Source: Oscillospiraceae bacterium
GTDB lineage: Bacteria > Bacillota > Clostridia > Oscillospirales > Acutalibacteraceae
Assembly: GCA_910574995.1 (NCBI GenBank)
Contig: CAJTCS010000002.1
Coordinates: forward strand, 62,001-126,000
DNA length: 64,000 nucleotides
Reading direction: 5' to 3'
Part shown: one piece after another, positions 26,420 through 38,196 of the stretch
Position numbering within the stretch: the first letter of the stretch is position 1
Layout of the letters: the number at the start of each line of letters is the position of its first letter
Position numbers and translations under genes: made by a program
Notes under the pieces: model-generated
Databases searched by the model: none
What the model saw: only the letters and a program-made list of their open reading frames with translations
Told to the model about the DNA's origin: nothing

Positions 26420-26445
26420 GGCCCGCCGCCCAGGCGGGCCTGTGT
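26419..26445 (+). terminator. Hairpin after the histidine kinase gene
   Basis: AGGCCCGC-CGCCCAG-GCGGGCCT with a poor T-run. Confidence 0.5.
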
Positions 26446-26463
26446 GCCCCATGCATTTCCACG

Positions 26464-26492
26464 TTGCATCTCCCGGCGGGATATGCTATACT
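26464..26492 (+). promoter_or_regulatory. Promoter of the sugar isomerase gene
   Basis: TTGCAT and TATACT with a 17-bp spacer. Confidence 0.6.
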
Positions 26493-26534
26493 ACAAGGCA
26501 AAAGGCAAATTGTGGGAAAGGAAGCGTATTGCGG

Positions 26535-27344
26535 ATGGAAACGAGATATGGCGTACAGATATTCGGCTGCCTGGGCGACTTCCGCCAGGACCCAGCGGGC
26601 TTTTTCCAGCGCCTGGCAGCCATGGGATACCGGCAGATAGAGCCCTGCGTCCTGTTTGGGGATGGGTCCGGCTTCCCCCAGGCCCTGGCAGACCGGGTGT
26701 GGAAACCGCGGGAGGTGTCCAGGTTCCAGGCTATGATGGAACCCCTGGGGCTTTCCCTGTCTTCCTGCCATGTGTTCTGCCCAGACCCGCTGGCTGCGGC
26801 GGACGAGATGCTGGCCCTTGCGGAAAAGACCTCTATCGATACGTATGTGGTGAACTGTCCCCGGGACATTGAAAAAACGTACCGTGCCTTTGCCCAAACC
26901 TGCCACGGCCTGGCGGCGCGTTTGGCGGAAGGGGGCGTGGCCCTGTGGCTGCACAATAACGCCCCGGAGATCCGGGCCCGGACAGCTGGCCCGGACGGGG
27001 AGGCTACCGTAATGGAGGCCATCCTACAGGAAGCCGGGGACAAGCTGGGGGCCCAGGTGGATACGGGCTGGGTGCTGTATGGCGGCGTCGACCCGGCCGC
27101 GTTTTTGCGGCGGCTGGGCGGGCGGCTGCGCTCGGTTCACTTCAAGGATATGGCAGAAGGCTGCCAAGCCCGGGAAGGCGCAGAGCGGTTCGCGGTGCTA
27201 GGCGCGGGTGTTACAGATATCCCCGCCGTGATGGAAGCCATCCCCCAGGGTATGCCCATTTTGGTGGACCAGGACGTTACCCGGGGCGGCTTTTTCGCCG
27301 ACCTGGAAGCCTCCATACAAGCCTTGCGGGCTGTGCGGCCTTGA
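26535..27344 (+). CDS. Sugar phosphate isomerase/epimerase (xylose-isomerase-like TIM barrel)
   Basis: A 269-residue AP-endonuclease-2-fold protein. It opens YGVQIFGCLGDF and contains GYRQIEPC, LWLHNNAPEI, QVDTGWVLYGGVDPAAFL and the strand LRSVHFKDM, which carry the usual metal-binding Glu, His and Asp residues. Such enzymes isomerise or dehydrate sugars or inositol derivatives; the substrate is not predictable. The ATG at 26535 is chosen as the first start after the promoter at 26464-26492, with GGAAAGGAAG upstream. It probably forms an operon with the HAD phosphatase that begins 18 bp after its stop. Confidence 0.75.
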   Translation: METRYGVQIFGCLGDFRQDPAGFFQRLAAMGYRQIEPCVLFGDGSGFPQALADRVWKPREVSRFQAMMEPLGLSLSSCHVFCPDPLAAADEMLALAEKTSIDTYVVNCPRDIEKTYRAFAQTCHGLAARLAEGGVALWLHNNAPEIRARTAGPDGEATVMEAILQEAGDKLGAQVDTGWVLYGGVDPAAFLRRLGGRLRSVHFKDMAEGCQAREGAERFAVLGAGVTDIPAVMEAIPQGMPILVDQDVTRGGFFADLEASIQALRAVRP

Positions 27345-27362
27345 CCATTGGAGGGCCTTACT

Positions 27363-28043
27363 GTGATACGATGCGCGATTTTTGACGCGGACGGCACCCT
27401 GTTGGACACCATGCCCATGTGGGAGGCCATTACCTACGAATATCCGGCCAGCCTAGGCGTCCCTGTGCCAGAGGGGCTGCACCGCACCATGAACCGCCTG
27501 AGTTTGGAGCAGTGCGCAGCCTTATACCGGCAGATGGGGGTGCCGGGCTCTATAGAAAAGGTGGTACAGGATTTGGGGGCCTGGGCTTTTGCGGGTTACC
27601 GGGACCGGGTATCCGGGAAACCCTGCGCTGGGGAATTCCTGCGGCTGCTCCACGGGAACGGGGTCCATGTGGCGGTAGCTACGGCCTCCCAGGAAGGGGG
27701 GGTGGCCTGCGCCCTGGAACGCTGCGGTATGCTGCCTTGTGTGGATTTCCTCATCACCTGCACAAAGCTGGGCAAAAGCAAAGAGCACCCGGATATCTTC
27801 CTGCGGTGCGCGGCGGAATTTGATTGCAAGCCTGGGGACTCTGTGGTGTTCGAGGATTCCCTTTACGCCATAGAAACGGCGAAACGGGCGGGTTTCCCGG
27901 TGGTGGCGGTGGCGGACAGCAGCTCGGCCCACGAGGCCCAGGCCATCCAGGCCTTGGCAGACCGGTACATACAAGGCTACCACGAATTGATACGGGAGCT
28001 GTTGCCCCCAGAGGGCGCGGCCGGGGCCCCGTGCCAGGGCTAA
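27363..28043 (+). CDS. HAD-family phosphatase / beta-phosphoglucomutase-like
   Basis: 226 residues. Motif I is AIFDADGTLLDTMPMW, motif II lies in VAVATASQEGG, and motif III/IV in KLGKSKEHPDIFL and VVFEDSLYAIETAKRAGF. The SKEHPDIF pattern and cap match beta-phosphoglucomutase and sugar-phosphatase subfamilies. It starts at GTG (27363), with GGAGGG 7 nt upstream; a TTG at 27348 precedes that ribosome site. Following the sugar isomerase by 18 bp, it may act on a related sugar phosphate. Confidence 0.75.
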   Translation: MIRCAIFDADGTLLDTMPMWEAITYEYPASLGVPVPEGLHRTMNRLSLEQCAALYRQMGVPGSIEKVVQDLGAWAFAGYRDRVSGKPCAGEFLRLLHGNGVHVAVATASQEGGVACALERCGMLPCVDFLITCTKLGKSKEHPDIFLRCAAEFDCKPGDSVVFEDSLYAIETAKRAGFPVVAVADSSSAHEAQAIQALADRYIQGYHELIRELLPPEGAAGAPCQG

Positions 28044-28106
28044 TGGACCGAAGGCGCGGGGGCCGCCGTGGTATTTTTTATATAGCAAGGAGTAACAACT
28101 ATATTT

Positions 28107-29504
28107 ATGACAAATTTCCGTAAACGGTATATCGGCTCACGGGCGTTTTATGCCTCGGTGCTGGCCATTTTGATACCTATGATCGTCCAGTCGGGCATCA
28201 CGCAGTTTGTGAACCTGCTGGATAACGTGATGGTGGGCCGGCTGGGCACCAACCCCATGTCAGGCGTGGCCATTGTGAACCAGCTTATCTTCATTTTCAA
28301 CCTGACCATTTTCGGCGGCTTCTCCGGGGCCTCCATTTTCGGGGCCCAGTTTTACGGCAAGGGCGACCACGAGGGCCTGCGCCAGTCTTTCCGGTTCCGG
28401 CTGCTGTTCGGCCTGGGGGTGGTGGCCATTGGTGTGGCCGTGTTCCTGGTGTTCGGCGAGCAGCTGTTCCACCTATACTTGAACAAGGAGAACTCTAGCC
28501 CCCAGGATATTGCCGAAACCCTGGCCTTTGCCAAGGAGTATATGCTTATCAGCCTATGGGGGCTGCTGCCCTTTATGTTGGTACAGTGCCTTTCCAGCGC
28601 CCTGAAAGATATGCGGGAGACCTTTTCCCCCATGATGGCCAGCATCATCTCCATCTTTGTAAACCTTATCCTGAATTACCTGTTGATTTTCGGCAGCTTT
28701 GGCTTCCCTAAAATGGGGGTGGCGGGCGCGGCCCTGGCCACGGTCACCGCCCGGTATGCGGAGATGCTGTACCTGGCGGTGTACGCCCTGCGCCGGAAAA
28801 AGAAATTCCTCTTCCTGCAAGGGGCGTTTAAAAGCATGCGGGTGCCCGTGTCCTTGGTGAAGAAAATCACCGTCACCGGCACGCCCCTGCTGCTTAACGA
28901 GCTGCTGTGGTCCATTGGCACGGCCTGCGTGAACATGTGCTATGCCACCCGGGGCCTTACGGCCGTGGCGGCCACCAACATCAGCGGCACCATCAACAAC
29001 CTGTTTTCCATTATCCTGATGACCTCTGGCAACGCCCTGGGCATCCTTTCCGGGCAGCTGTTGGGGGCGAACGATAAGGAAGGCGCCAAGGACACGGTGC
29101 GCAAGGTAATCTTTTTCAGTATAATGGGCAATATTGTCATGGGTGGGCTGCTGGTGCTGTGCGCCCCCACCATCCCCCATATCTATAATACCGAGCCCCA
29201 GGTGCGGGAAATCGCCGCCCGGCTTTTAATGATCTGCGGCTGCACCATGCCCATGCATGCTTTCATCAACTGCGCCTATTTCACCATCCGCTCGGGGGGC
29301 AAGACCTTCATCACTTTCCTGTTCGACTGCGTGTTTACCTGGGTGGTCAGCCTGCCCCTGGCTTTCTGCCTATGCCAATTCACGGCGCTTCCAGTGGTAT
29401 GGGTGTTCTTCTTTGTCAGCTGCGCAGACATCTTAAAGATCATAATCGGGGGGGCCATGCTGAAATCCGGCATCTGGGCCAACAACGTGGTCAACAGCGC
29501 CTGA
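28107..29504 (+). CDS. MATE-family efflux transporter
   Basis: A 465-residue polytopic membrane protein with 12 hydrophobic segments in two similar halves, as in Na+- or H+-coupled multidrug and toxin exporters. Family signals are IPMIVQSGITQFVNLLDNVM at the start, SGASIFGAQFYGKGD, and LGILSGQLLGANDKEGAKDTV at the start of the second half. Substrate is unknown. AAGGAG lies 15 nt upstream of the ATG, which is a long spacing. It is quite different from the second MATE gene at 59957, which belongs to the AT-rich block. Confidence 0.85.
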   Translation: MTNFRKRYIGSRAFYASVLAILIPMIVQSGITQFVNLLDNVMVGRLGTNPMSGVAIVNQLIFIFNLTIFGGFSGASIFGAQFYGKGDHEGLRQSFRFRLLFGLGVVAIGVAVFLVFGEQLFHLYLNKENSSPQDIAETLAFAKEYMLISLWGLLPFMLVQCLSSALKDMRETFSPMMASIISIFVNLILNYLLIFGSFGFPKMGVAGAALATVTARYAEMLYLAVYALRRKKKFLFLQGAFKSMRVPVSLVKKITVTGTPLLLNELLWSIGTACVNMCYATRGLTAVAATNISGTINNLFSIILMTSGNALGILSGQLLGANDKEGAKDTVRKVIFFSIMGNIVMGGLLVLCAPTIPHIYNTEPQVREIAARLLMICGCTMPMHAFINCAYFTIRSGGKTFITFLFDCVFTWVVSLPLAFCLCQFTALPVVWVFFFVSCADILKIIIGGAMLKSGIWANNVVNSA

Positions 29505-29623
29505 CCTGCCACAGCGCCAAGAAGCGGCTACGGGGAAAGGCGGCGGGAAGCTTCCCCTTAAAAAGGATGGTAGGGGCCCCGGCCGCGGCAAGAAGAGCTT
29601 TGATAAAAAAGGAGCTGTATACA

Positions 29624-30568
29624 ATGAAGATCGTACTGTTAGGAGAGGCAATGGGCTTGTTCATGGCAGAGGAGGTTGGGCCCATCAGCCGGGTGAAGCA
29701 TTTTACCGCCTCTATCGCCGGGGCGGAGTATAACGTAGCCGTGGGGCTGGCCCGGCAGGGCCATACCCCCGCCTATTGTACCCGCCTGGGCTTCGACCCC
29801 ATGGGAGAACGGATTTTGGACGGGATGCGGGAAAACGGTATCTCTACAGACCTGGTGATGCAATGTGAAGGGGAGATCACCGGCTTTATGCTGAAGGGTT
29901 CTACCCAGCGAGGGGACCCGGATATCGCCTATTACCGCAGGGGCTCGGCGGCTTCTAAAATAACCCCCCATGACATCGACGGCCTGGATCTTTCCGGCTG
30001 CGGGAGGCTGCATGTCACTGGCGTTTTCCCGGCGGTCTCGGAAAGCGCATTGGCCGCTACCCGTCGGCTGGTCAGCCGCGCCCAGGCCCTAGACATCCCT
30101 TATTCCTTCGACCCCAATCTGCGCCCCCAGCTGTGGCCCAGTGAAAAGGAGATGGTATCTGCTTTGAACAGCTTGGCCCAGGGCGCGGAAACCGTGCTGC
30201 CAGGCGTCGGCGAAGGGAAGCTGCTGGCTGGCCAGGATACGCCGGAGGGCATCGCCGCTTTCTATCACAGTATGGGCGTGCAAAACGTGGTGGTCAAGCT
30301 GGGAGGGGAAGGGGCCTACTTTTCCCAAAAAGGCGGGGCGGCAGGCTATTCCGCCGGATTCCCCGTAGAAAAGGTGGTGGACACCGTGGGGGCTGGGGAC
30401 GGCTTTGCCGCTGGGGTCATCGCCGCCTTGGCGGAAGGGGAGCCCCTGGAGCAGGCCGCGTTCCGCGGGAACGTGGTCGGGGCGGTCCAGGTTGCCAACA
30501 AGAGCGATAACGAGGGCCTGCCCACCCGCGAGCAGCTTTCCCAGGTCATCCTGGCGGGGCATGCGTAA
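29624..30568 (+). CDS. PfkB-family sugar kinase (KdgK-like)
   Basis: A 314-residue ribokinase-fold kinase. The start IVLLGEAMGLFMAE resembles 2-keto-3-deoxygluconate kinases. The N-terminal Gly-rich substrate region is AGAEYNVAVGLARQG, and the C-terminal active site is DTVGAGDGFAAG with the catalytic Asp. The downstream genes are deoC, cdd and a dCMP deaminase, so phosphorylation of a deoxysugar or nucleoside-derived sugar is an equally good guess. The 119-bp gap before it holds no clear promoter. Start at 29624 after AAAAAAGGAG. Confidence 0.78.
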   Translation: MKIVLLGEAMGLFMAEEVGPISRVKHFTASIAGAEYNVAVGLARQGHTPAYCTRLGFDPMGERILDGMRENGISTDLVMQCEGEITGFMLKGSTQRGDPDIAYYRRGSAASKITPHDIDGLDLSGCGRLHVTGVFPAVSESALAATRRLVSRAQALDIPYSFDPNLRPQLWPSEKEMVSALNSLAQGAETVLPGVGEGKLLAGQDTPEGIAAFYHSMGVQNVVVKLGGEGAYFSQKGGAAGYSAGFPVEKVVDTVGAGDGFAAGVIAALAEGEPLEQAAFRGNVVGAVQVANKSDNEGLPTREQLSQVILAGHA

Positions 30569-30621
30569 GCTAAAGGCCATAGAAACGGGCCAATCCAAGA
30601 GGGAAAGGGAGGAGAAACCCC

Positions 30622-31281
30622 ATGGAACTGCAAACCATACTGTCCCATGTAGACCACACGCTGCTGAAGCCGGAGGCTACTTGGGCCCAGATACAGACTG
30701 TCGTGGAGGAGGGCGTCCGCTTCTCTACAGCCAGCGTGTGCATCCCGCCCAGCTTTGTAGAGCAGGCGGCCCAATATGCCCGGGGCCGGGTGAAAGTCTG
30801 CACGGTCATCGGCTTCCCCAACGGCTACAGTACCGTTGCCACGAAGTGCTTCGAGGCTGCGGACGCTGTGGAAAAGGGGGCGGATGAGATCGACATGGTG
30901 ATAAACCTGGGCCTGGTAAAAGAGGGCCGTTTTGACGCCGTGCTGGACGAGGTCAAACAGGTGAAGAAAGCCTGCGGCGGCAGGGTCTTAAAAGTCATCA
31001 TCGAAACCTGCGTGCTTACCAGGGAAGAGAAGGCCGCCATGTGCCGGGTGGTGGGGGAGTCCGGTGCGGAATTCATCAAGACTTCTACAGGCTTTTCCAC
31101 AGGCGGGGCCACCTTTGAGGACGTTGCCTTGCTGCGGGAACACAGCCCCGCCCATGTACAGGTAAAGGCGGCTGGGGGCATGTCCTCCCTGGCAGACGCG
31201 GAGGAGTTTTTGCGGCTGGGGGCCAGCCGCCTGGGTACCAGCCGGCTGGTGAAGCTGGCAAAGGAGGCTGGCCATGGATGA
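30622..31281 (+). CDS. deoC: Deoxyribose-phosphate aldolase
   Basis: A class I aldolase (219 residues) that cleaves 2-deoxyribose 5-phosphate to glyceraldehyde 3-phosphate and acetaldehyde, feeding nucleoside sugars into glycolysis. Family blocks include HVDHTLLKPEAT, VCTVIGFPNGYSTVATK, GADEIDMVINLG, and LKVIIETC with the Schiff-base lysine in EFIKTSTGFSTGGAT. GGGAAAGGGAGGAG precedes the start. It overlaps the next gene (cdd) by 8 bp, indicating an operon for deoxynucleoside salvage. Confidence 0.95.
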   Translation: MELQTILSHVDHTLLKPEATWAQIQTVVEEGVRFSTASVCIPPSFVEQAAQYARGRVKVCTVIGFPNGYSTVATKCFEAADAVEKGADEIDMVINLGLVKEGRFDAVLDEVKQVKKACGGRVLKVIIETCVLTREEKAAMCRVVGESGAEFIKTSTGFSTGGATFEDVALLREHSPAHVQVKAAGGMSSLADAEEFLRLGASRLGTSRLVKLAKEAGHG

Positions 31282-31684
31282 GCGGTATCCACGCTTGGTC
31301 AGCGAGGCCTTGGAAGCCCGGGAAAGGGCCTATGCGCCCTATTCCAATTTTGCTGTGGGGGCGGCTCTGTTGTGCCAGGACGGCACGGTATACCAGGGCT
31401 GCAACATTGAGTGCGCCGCTTATCCGGCTGCCAACTGCGCCGAGCGCACGGCTATTTTCAAGGCGGTTAGCGAGGGCCAGCGGGATTTTGCCGCCATCGC
31501 CGTGGTGGGCGGCCCCGCGGGGCAGAAGCCGGACAGCCTGTGCCCGCCTTGCGGCGTGTGCCGCCAGGTAATGCGGGAATTCTGCGGGGAGGATTTTAAC
31601 ATCGTGCTGTGGGATGGCAAGGAGGCGCGTGTATATACGCTGGCCCAGATGCTGCCCTGTTCTTTTGGGCCGGAAAACCTGTAA
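31274..31684 (+). CDS. cdd: Cytidine deaminase
   Basis: A homotetramer-type zinc deaminase (136 residues) converting cytidine and deoxycytidine to uridine forms. The zinc and catalytic residues are in CAAYPAANCAERTAIF (the CAE motif) and the PPCGVCRQVMREF block. PYSNFAVGAALLC is the substrate-binding segment. Its ATG lies within the end of deoC, so expression is coupled. Length is standard. Confidence 0.95.
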   Translation: MDERYPRLVSEALEARERAYAPYSNFAVGAALLCQDGTVYQGCNIECAAYPAANCAERTAIFKAVSEGQRDFAAIAVVGGPAGQKPDSLCPPCGVCRQVMREFCGEDFNIVLWDGKEARVYTLAQMLPCSFGPENL

Positions 31685-31841
31685 AAGGGTTTTGACGTGG
31701 GTTCCTTTCCCCTAGAAAATGGGATGACGTCCCCCAGCCCTATTATGTTTTCCACCCTATTTAAGGAGTATAGCGGGGCGTGAGCCCCAAACCGGCGATG
31801 GGATAGGCCCCCTATAAAGCCTCGGCCAAAGGAGGATGCAT

Positions 31842-32339
31842 ATGCAAAAACTGGAGCGGCGGGATAAGGTGAATTATTATTTGGATCTGGCGGAGGTGGT
31901 ATCCCAGCGGTGCACCTGCCTGCGCAAGCACTATGGGGCGGTCATTGTGAAAAACGACGAGGTCATTTCCACGGGCTATGTGGGCGCGCCCCGTGGCCGG
32001 GAGAATTGCTCGGACCTGGGGTACTGCCTGCGCAGCAAGCTGGGTATCCCCCGGGGGGAGCGGTACGAGCTGTGCCGCAGCGTGCACGCCGAGGCCAACG
32101 CCATTATCTCCGCCTCACGGGGGGATATGATTGGCGCCACGCTGTACCTGGTAGGGAAAGAGGTGTCTACCGGGGCGTATGTGGAAAACACCGTGTGCTG
32201 CTCTATGTGTAAGCGCCTGGTCATCAACGCGGGGATTGCCCAGGTGGTGTGCCGGGATGACCGGGAGCATTACCGGGTCATCGATGTGGCGGAATGGGTA
32301 AAGGACGACGAATCCCTACGGGGGGTGCTGGGTTATTGA
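31842..32339 (+). CDS. dCMP deaminase family protein (ComEB-like)
   Basis: A zinc-dependent deaminase of 165 residues. SVHAEANAI is the HAE catalytic motif and the ENTVCCSMCKRLVINAGI block supplies the two zinc cysteines (CxxC). It probably converts dCMP to dUMP for thymidylate synthesis. CTCLRKHYGAVIVKND is typical of the family. ATG 31842 is preferred over 31836 because AAAGGAGG then has a 6-nt spacing. The 157-bp gap before it contains GGGGCGTGAGCCCC but no recognised riboswitch. Its stop overlaps the next start. Confidence 0.85.
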   Translation: MQKLERRDKVNYYLDLAEVVSQRCTCLRKHYGAVIVKNDEVISTGYVGAPRGRENCSDLGYCLRSKLGIPRGERYELCRSVHAEANAIISASRGDMIGATLYLVGKEVSTGAYVENTVCCSMCKRLVINAGIAQVVCRDDREHYRVIDVAEWVKDDESLRGVLGY

Positions 32340-33103
32340 AAGCGGGACGCTATAACGCCCTGGACACGCTGCGGGGGCTGCTGCTGGTAAACATGGTGCT
32401 GTACCACGCCCTGTACGACCTGGTCTATATCCGGGGCGTCCCCCTGGGCTGGTACACCGGGCCGGTGGGGTATGCGTGGCAGCAAAGCATTTGCTGGGGG
32501 TTCATTTTCCTTTCCGGGTTTTGCTTCCGTCTCTCCCATCATCCCCTGCGCCATGGGTTGACCGTACTGGGGGCGGGCGTCCTGGTAAGCCTGTGCACAG
32601 GCCTTGTTATGCCCGCGGAATCCATCCTGTTTGGGGTGCTGTACCTGTTGGGGCTGGCAGGGCTTATCCAATGTGGGGTGTGGTGGCTGTGGGCTAGGCT
32701 GAAGCTGCCCCCTTGGCCCGCTTGGCTGGGGCTGTCTTTATCGGCGCTAGCGTTCTTTTTGACCCGGGGCGTGCCCCAGGGCTACCTGGGCTTTCAGGGC
32801 CTGCGGCTTTTAGAGCTGCCCGGCTGGTTGTACCAGTGGGACTGGCTGGCAGTGGTGGGCCTGCCGGGGCCGGGTTTTGCCTCTTCCGACTACTTCCCCA
32901 TTATACCCTGGTTCTTTTTGTACCTGTGCGGGTATTTTTTGTGGTGCCTGGTAGGCCACAAGAAGCGGATTATGGAAAAGCTGAAGCCCGGGCTGCGGCC
33001 GCTGGCTTTTTTGGGGCGGCACAGCCTGGTGGTCTACTTGCTCCATCAACCGGCACTGTTGGCGTTTTACATGCTGATTGGGGGAAACGTGTATGCGCTT
33101 TAA
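32336..33103 (+). CDS. DUF1624 / HGSNAT-like membrane acetyltransferase domain protein
   Basis: A 255-residue membrane protein with about seven hydrophobic helices. YNALDTLRGLLLVNMVLYHALYDLVYI is the hallmark of the heparan-alpha-glucosaminide N-acetyltransferase-like (DUF1624) domain, with its conserved His in YHALYD. Relatives may transfer acetyl groups onto glycans across the membrane; the bacterial substrate is unknown. The start is inferred as TTG at 32336, overlapping the previous stop as TTGA, since homology begins a few residues later. The ribosome site is weak, so this start is uncertain. Confidence 0.65.
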   Translation: MKAGRYNALDTLRGLLLVNMVLYHALYDLVYIRGVPLGWYTGPVGYAWQQSICWGFIFLSGFCFRLSHHPLRHGLTVLGAGVLVSLCTGLVMPAESILFGVLYLLGLAGLIQCGVWWLWARLKLPPWPAWLGLSLSALAFFLTRGVPQGYLGFQGLRLLELPGWLYQWDWLAVVGLPGPGFASSDYFPIIPWFFLYLCGYFLWCLVGHKKRIMEKLKPGLRPLAFLGRHSLVVYLLHQPALLAFYMLIGGNVYAL

Positions 33104-33119
33104 GCGGGAGGGGCCTGTC

Positions 33120-33347
33120 ATGCAAGTAGACCTGCACGGGATGTACCAGGCCCAGGCCCAAAAGCTGCTTCTCAACTGGCTGGACCATGTGCCGCCAGGG
33201 GTGACAGAGCTGCGGGTGATACACGGAAGCAACCGGGGCACGGTTTTGCGGGACATGGTGTGGGAGGGGCTTTCCCACCCGCGTATCAAGGCAAGGCTGC
33301 ACACACTGAACCCCGGGGAAACCCGGCTGGTGCTGCGCAAGGGATGA
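33120..33347 (+). CDS. Small Smr-domain protein
   Basis: 75 residues comprising essentially only an Smr domain: VDLHGMYQAQAQKLLLNWL (the DLHG motif) and ELRVIHGSNRGTVLRDMV (the HGxG-like motif). Smr domains are nicking or RNA-binding endonuclease modules; here there is no MutS2 part. The ATG at 33120 is chosen because GGGAGGGG lies just upstream; an earlier in-frame ATG at 33093 is possible. It directly follows the membrane acetyltransferase and is probably cotranscribed with it. Confidence 0.75.
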   Translation: MQVDLHGMYQAQAQKLLLNWLDHVPPGVTELRVIHGSNRGTVLRDMVWEGLSHPRIKARLHTLNPGETRLVLRKG

Positions 33348-33498
33348 GCTTTTGGGCGGCTGACGCTGCAAGGCTGTGGGGCGGTGGTCTCGGCTGGCCG
33401 CCTGGGGACGCCCTGCCAGAGGGCTGCGCGCCCTGTGGACCTATTGTTTGTTTCCTATGTGACAGGCAGTAAATTTGTGAAAGGATGGGTTCTCATAT

Positions 33499-35190
33499 AT
33501 GTCAATGTTGGTAACAAAGGCTGTGGGCCAATTGCGCACGGCTGTAGAGGAGGCCATTGCCCGGGCCCAGGGGAAAGGGGAACTGCCCCAGGCGGAATTG
33601 CCCGCCTTTGCCCTGGAGGTGCCCGGCGACCGGGCCCACGGGGATTGGGCCTGCAATGCCGCTATGGCCGGGGCCCGGGCTTTCAAGTGCGCGCCCAGGA
33701 AGATTGCCGAAGCCATACGGGGCAACCTGGAATTGGACGGCACATATTTCAAAAGCTGCGAGATTGCTGGCCCGGGCTTTCTAAACTTCACTTACGCCCC
33801 CCGGTTTTATGGGGAAGTGCTTACGGATATCCACCAGCTGGGGGACAGGTATGGCGCCAGTGATTTCGGCCAGGGAAAGCGTGTGCTGGTGGAGTTCGTC
33901 TCTGCCAACCCCACCGGGCCTATGCACATCGGCAACGCCCGGGGCGGCGTGCTGGGGGACGCTTTGGCCTCTGTACTGGAGGCGGCGGGCTACCAGGTGG
34001 AGCGGGAGTTTTATGTAAATGACGCGGGCAACCAGGTGAACAAGTTCGCCAACTCGTTGGAGGCGCGTTATTTGCAGATTTATAAAGGGGAAGAGGCAGT
34101 GCCTTTCCCCGAGGACGGCTACCAGGGGGAGGATATCCGGCAGCACGCCAGGGCTTTTGCGGAAAAATACGGAGACCGCTACGTAGAGGCCCCCGAAGGG
34201 GAGCGCCGGGAAGCCCTGGTAAGCTACGCGCTGCCCCAGAACATCCAGGGCCTGCACGACGACCTGCTGCGCTACCGGGTGGAGTATGACAACTGGTTCC
34301 GGGAGTCCACCCTGCATAAGGACGGCGCGGTGGGCCGGGTGGTAGAGCTATTAAAGGAAAAGGGCGCCACCTATGAGAAAGACGGGGCGGTCTGGTTCAA
34401 GGGGGCGGAATATGGCAGCGAGGATTTCGTGCTGGTGCGCTCTAACGGCGTGCCCACTTATGTAGTGCCGGACATCGCCTACCACTATGACAAGCTGGAG
34501 ACCCGGAACTTCGACATGGCCATTGATGTACTGGGGGCCGACCACCACGGCTATGTGCCCCGGCTGAAAGGCGCTTTGACGGCCCTTGGCGTAGACGCGG
34601 GCCGTTTGCAGGTGGTGTTGATGCAGATGGTGCGCCTGGTGCGGGACGGGGAGATCGTAAAGGCCAGCAAGCGCAGCGGCAAGGCCATCACCCTGGTGAC
34701 CCTGTTGGAGGAGGTGCCGGTGGACGCGGCCCGGTTCCTGTTCAATTCTTACGAACCCAATACCCGCATCGACTTCGACCTGGACCTGGCTGTAAAGGAA
34801 GACGCCCAGAACCCAGTATATTATGTACAGTATGCCCATGCCCGGGTATGCAGCATATTGAAAAACTTGGCGGCCGATGGTGTCAAGCCCCGGGCATGTG
34901 CCCCAGAGGAACTGGCGCTGCTGACGGCCCCAGAGGAGGTGGAGCTGATCCGGCAGCTTTCCGCCTATACCGGGGAGGTGGAGGGGGCCGCCCGGGCCAT
35001 GGACCCGGCGCGCATTACCCGGTATGTGGTGGCGCTGTCCACTTTGTTCCACCGGTTCTATAACGCTTGCCGGGTGAAGGGGGACGACCCCGCCCTGACC
35101 GCCGCACGGCTGTACCTGTGCACGGCTTTCCGGCAGGTGCTGGAAAACGGCCTGAAGCTGTTCAACGTAACGGCCCCAGAGTCCATGTAA
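33499..35190 (+). CDS. argS: Arginyl-tRNA synthetase
   Basis: A class I synthetase (563 residues) charging tRNA-Arg. The N-terminal ArgS-specific domain is followed by VSANPTGPMHIGNARGGV, which contains the HIGH-type motif (HIGN), then YVPDIAYHYDKL-like and ADHHGYVPRLK blocks and the KMSKS-equivalent KASKRSGKAI. The anticodon-binding helical domain (DALR) ends in a Met. A weak promoter-like TTGTTT...TAAATT lies at 33448-33475; there is no T-box leader. A hairpin terminator follows. Confidence 0.96.
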   Translation: MSMLVTKAVGQLRTAVEEAIARAQGKGELPQAELPAFALEVPGDRAHGDWACNAAMAGARAFKCAPRKIAEAIRGNLELDGTYFKSCEIAGPGFLNFTYAPRFYGEVLTDIHQLGDRYGASDFGQGKRVLVEFVSANPTGPMHIGNARGGVLGDALASVLEAAGYQVEREFYVNDAGNQVNKFANSLEARYLQIYKGEEAVPFPEDGYQGEDIRQHARAFAEKYGDRYVEAPEGERREALVSYALPQNIQGLHDDLLRYRVEYDNWFRESTLHKDGAVGRVVELLKEKGATYEKDGAVWFKGAEYGSEDFVLVRSNGVPTYVVPDIAYHYDKLETRNFDMAIDVLGADHHGYVPRLKGALTALGVDAGRLQVVLMQMVRLVRDGEIVKASKRSGKAITLVTLLEEVPVDAARFLFNSYEPNTRIDFDLDLAVKEDAQNPVYYVQYAHARVCSILKNLAADGVKPRACAPEELALLTAPEEVELIRQLSAYTGEVEGAARAMDPARITRYVVALSTLFHRFYNACRVKGDDPALTAARLYLCTAFRQVLENGLKLFNVTAPESM

Positions 35191-35195
35191 CGTAG

Positions 35196-35225
35196 AAAGC
35201 CCCAGCCCCCGGCTGGGGCTTTGGC
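35196..35225 (+). terminator. Terminator after argS
   Basis: AAAGCCCCAGCC-CCC-GGCTGGGGCTTT: a 12-bp perfect stem with little T-run beyond it. Confidence 0.75.
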
Positions 35226-35283
35226 GTATCCCGCGAAAGCCGGCGGCCTGCCAGGTGACGGGGAGAATTAAAATTTTGTTAAT

Positions 35284-35312
35284 TTGACGGCCCGCACAGA
35301 ATTTGGTATAAT
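35284..35312 (+). promoter_or_regulatory. Promoter of secA
   Basis: TTGACG and TATAAT with exactly 17 bp between, only about 28 nt before the ATG, so the leader is short. Confidence 0.75.
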
Positions 35313-35339
35313 AACTGGACAGAGCAGCGCACGGCTGCC

Positions 35340-38144
<2,805 letters not shown>

Positions 38145-38196
38145 GGCAGCGGCTTCTGTGGAAAATATTGCGGGGATATCCCCAGGAGGGCAGACC

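Noticed and set aside
31685-31841. Riboswitch upstream of the dCMP deaminase gene
   Set aside because: Contains GGGGCGTGAGCCCC and other short hairpins but matches no riboswitch core I know.
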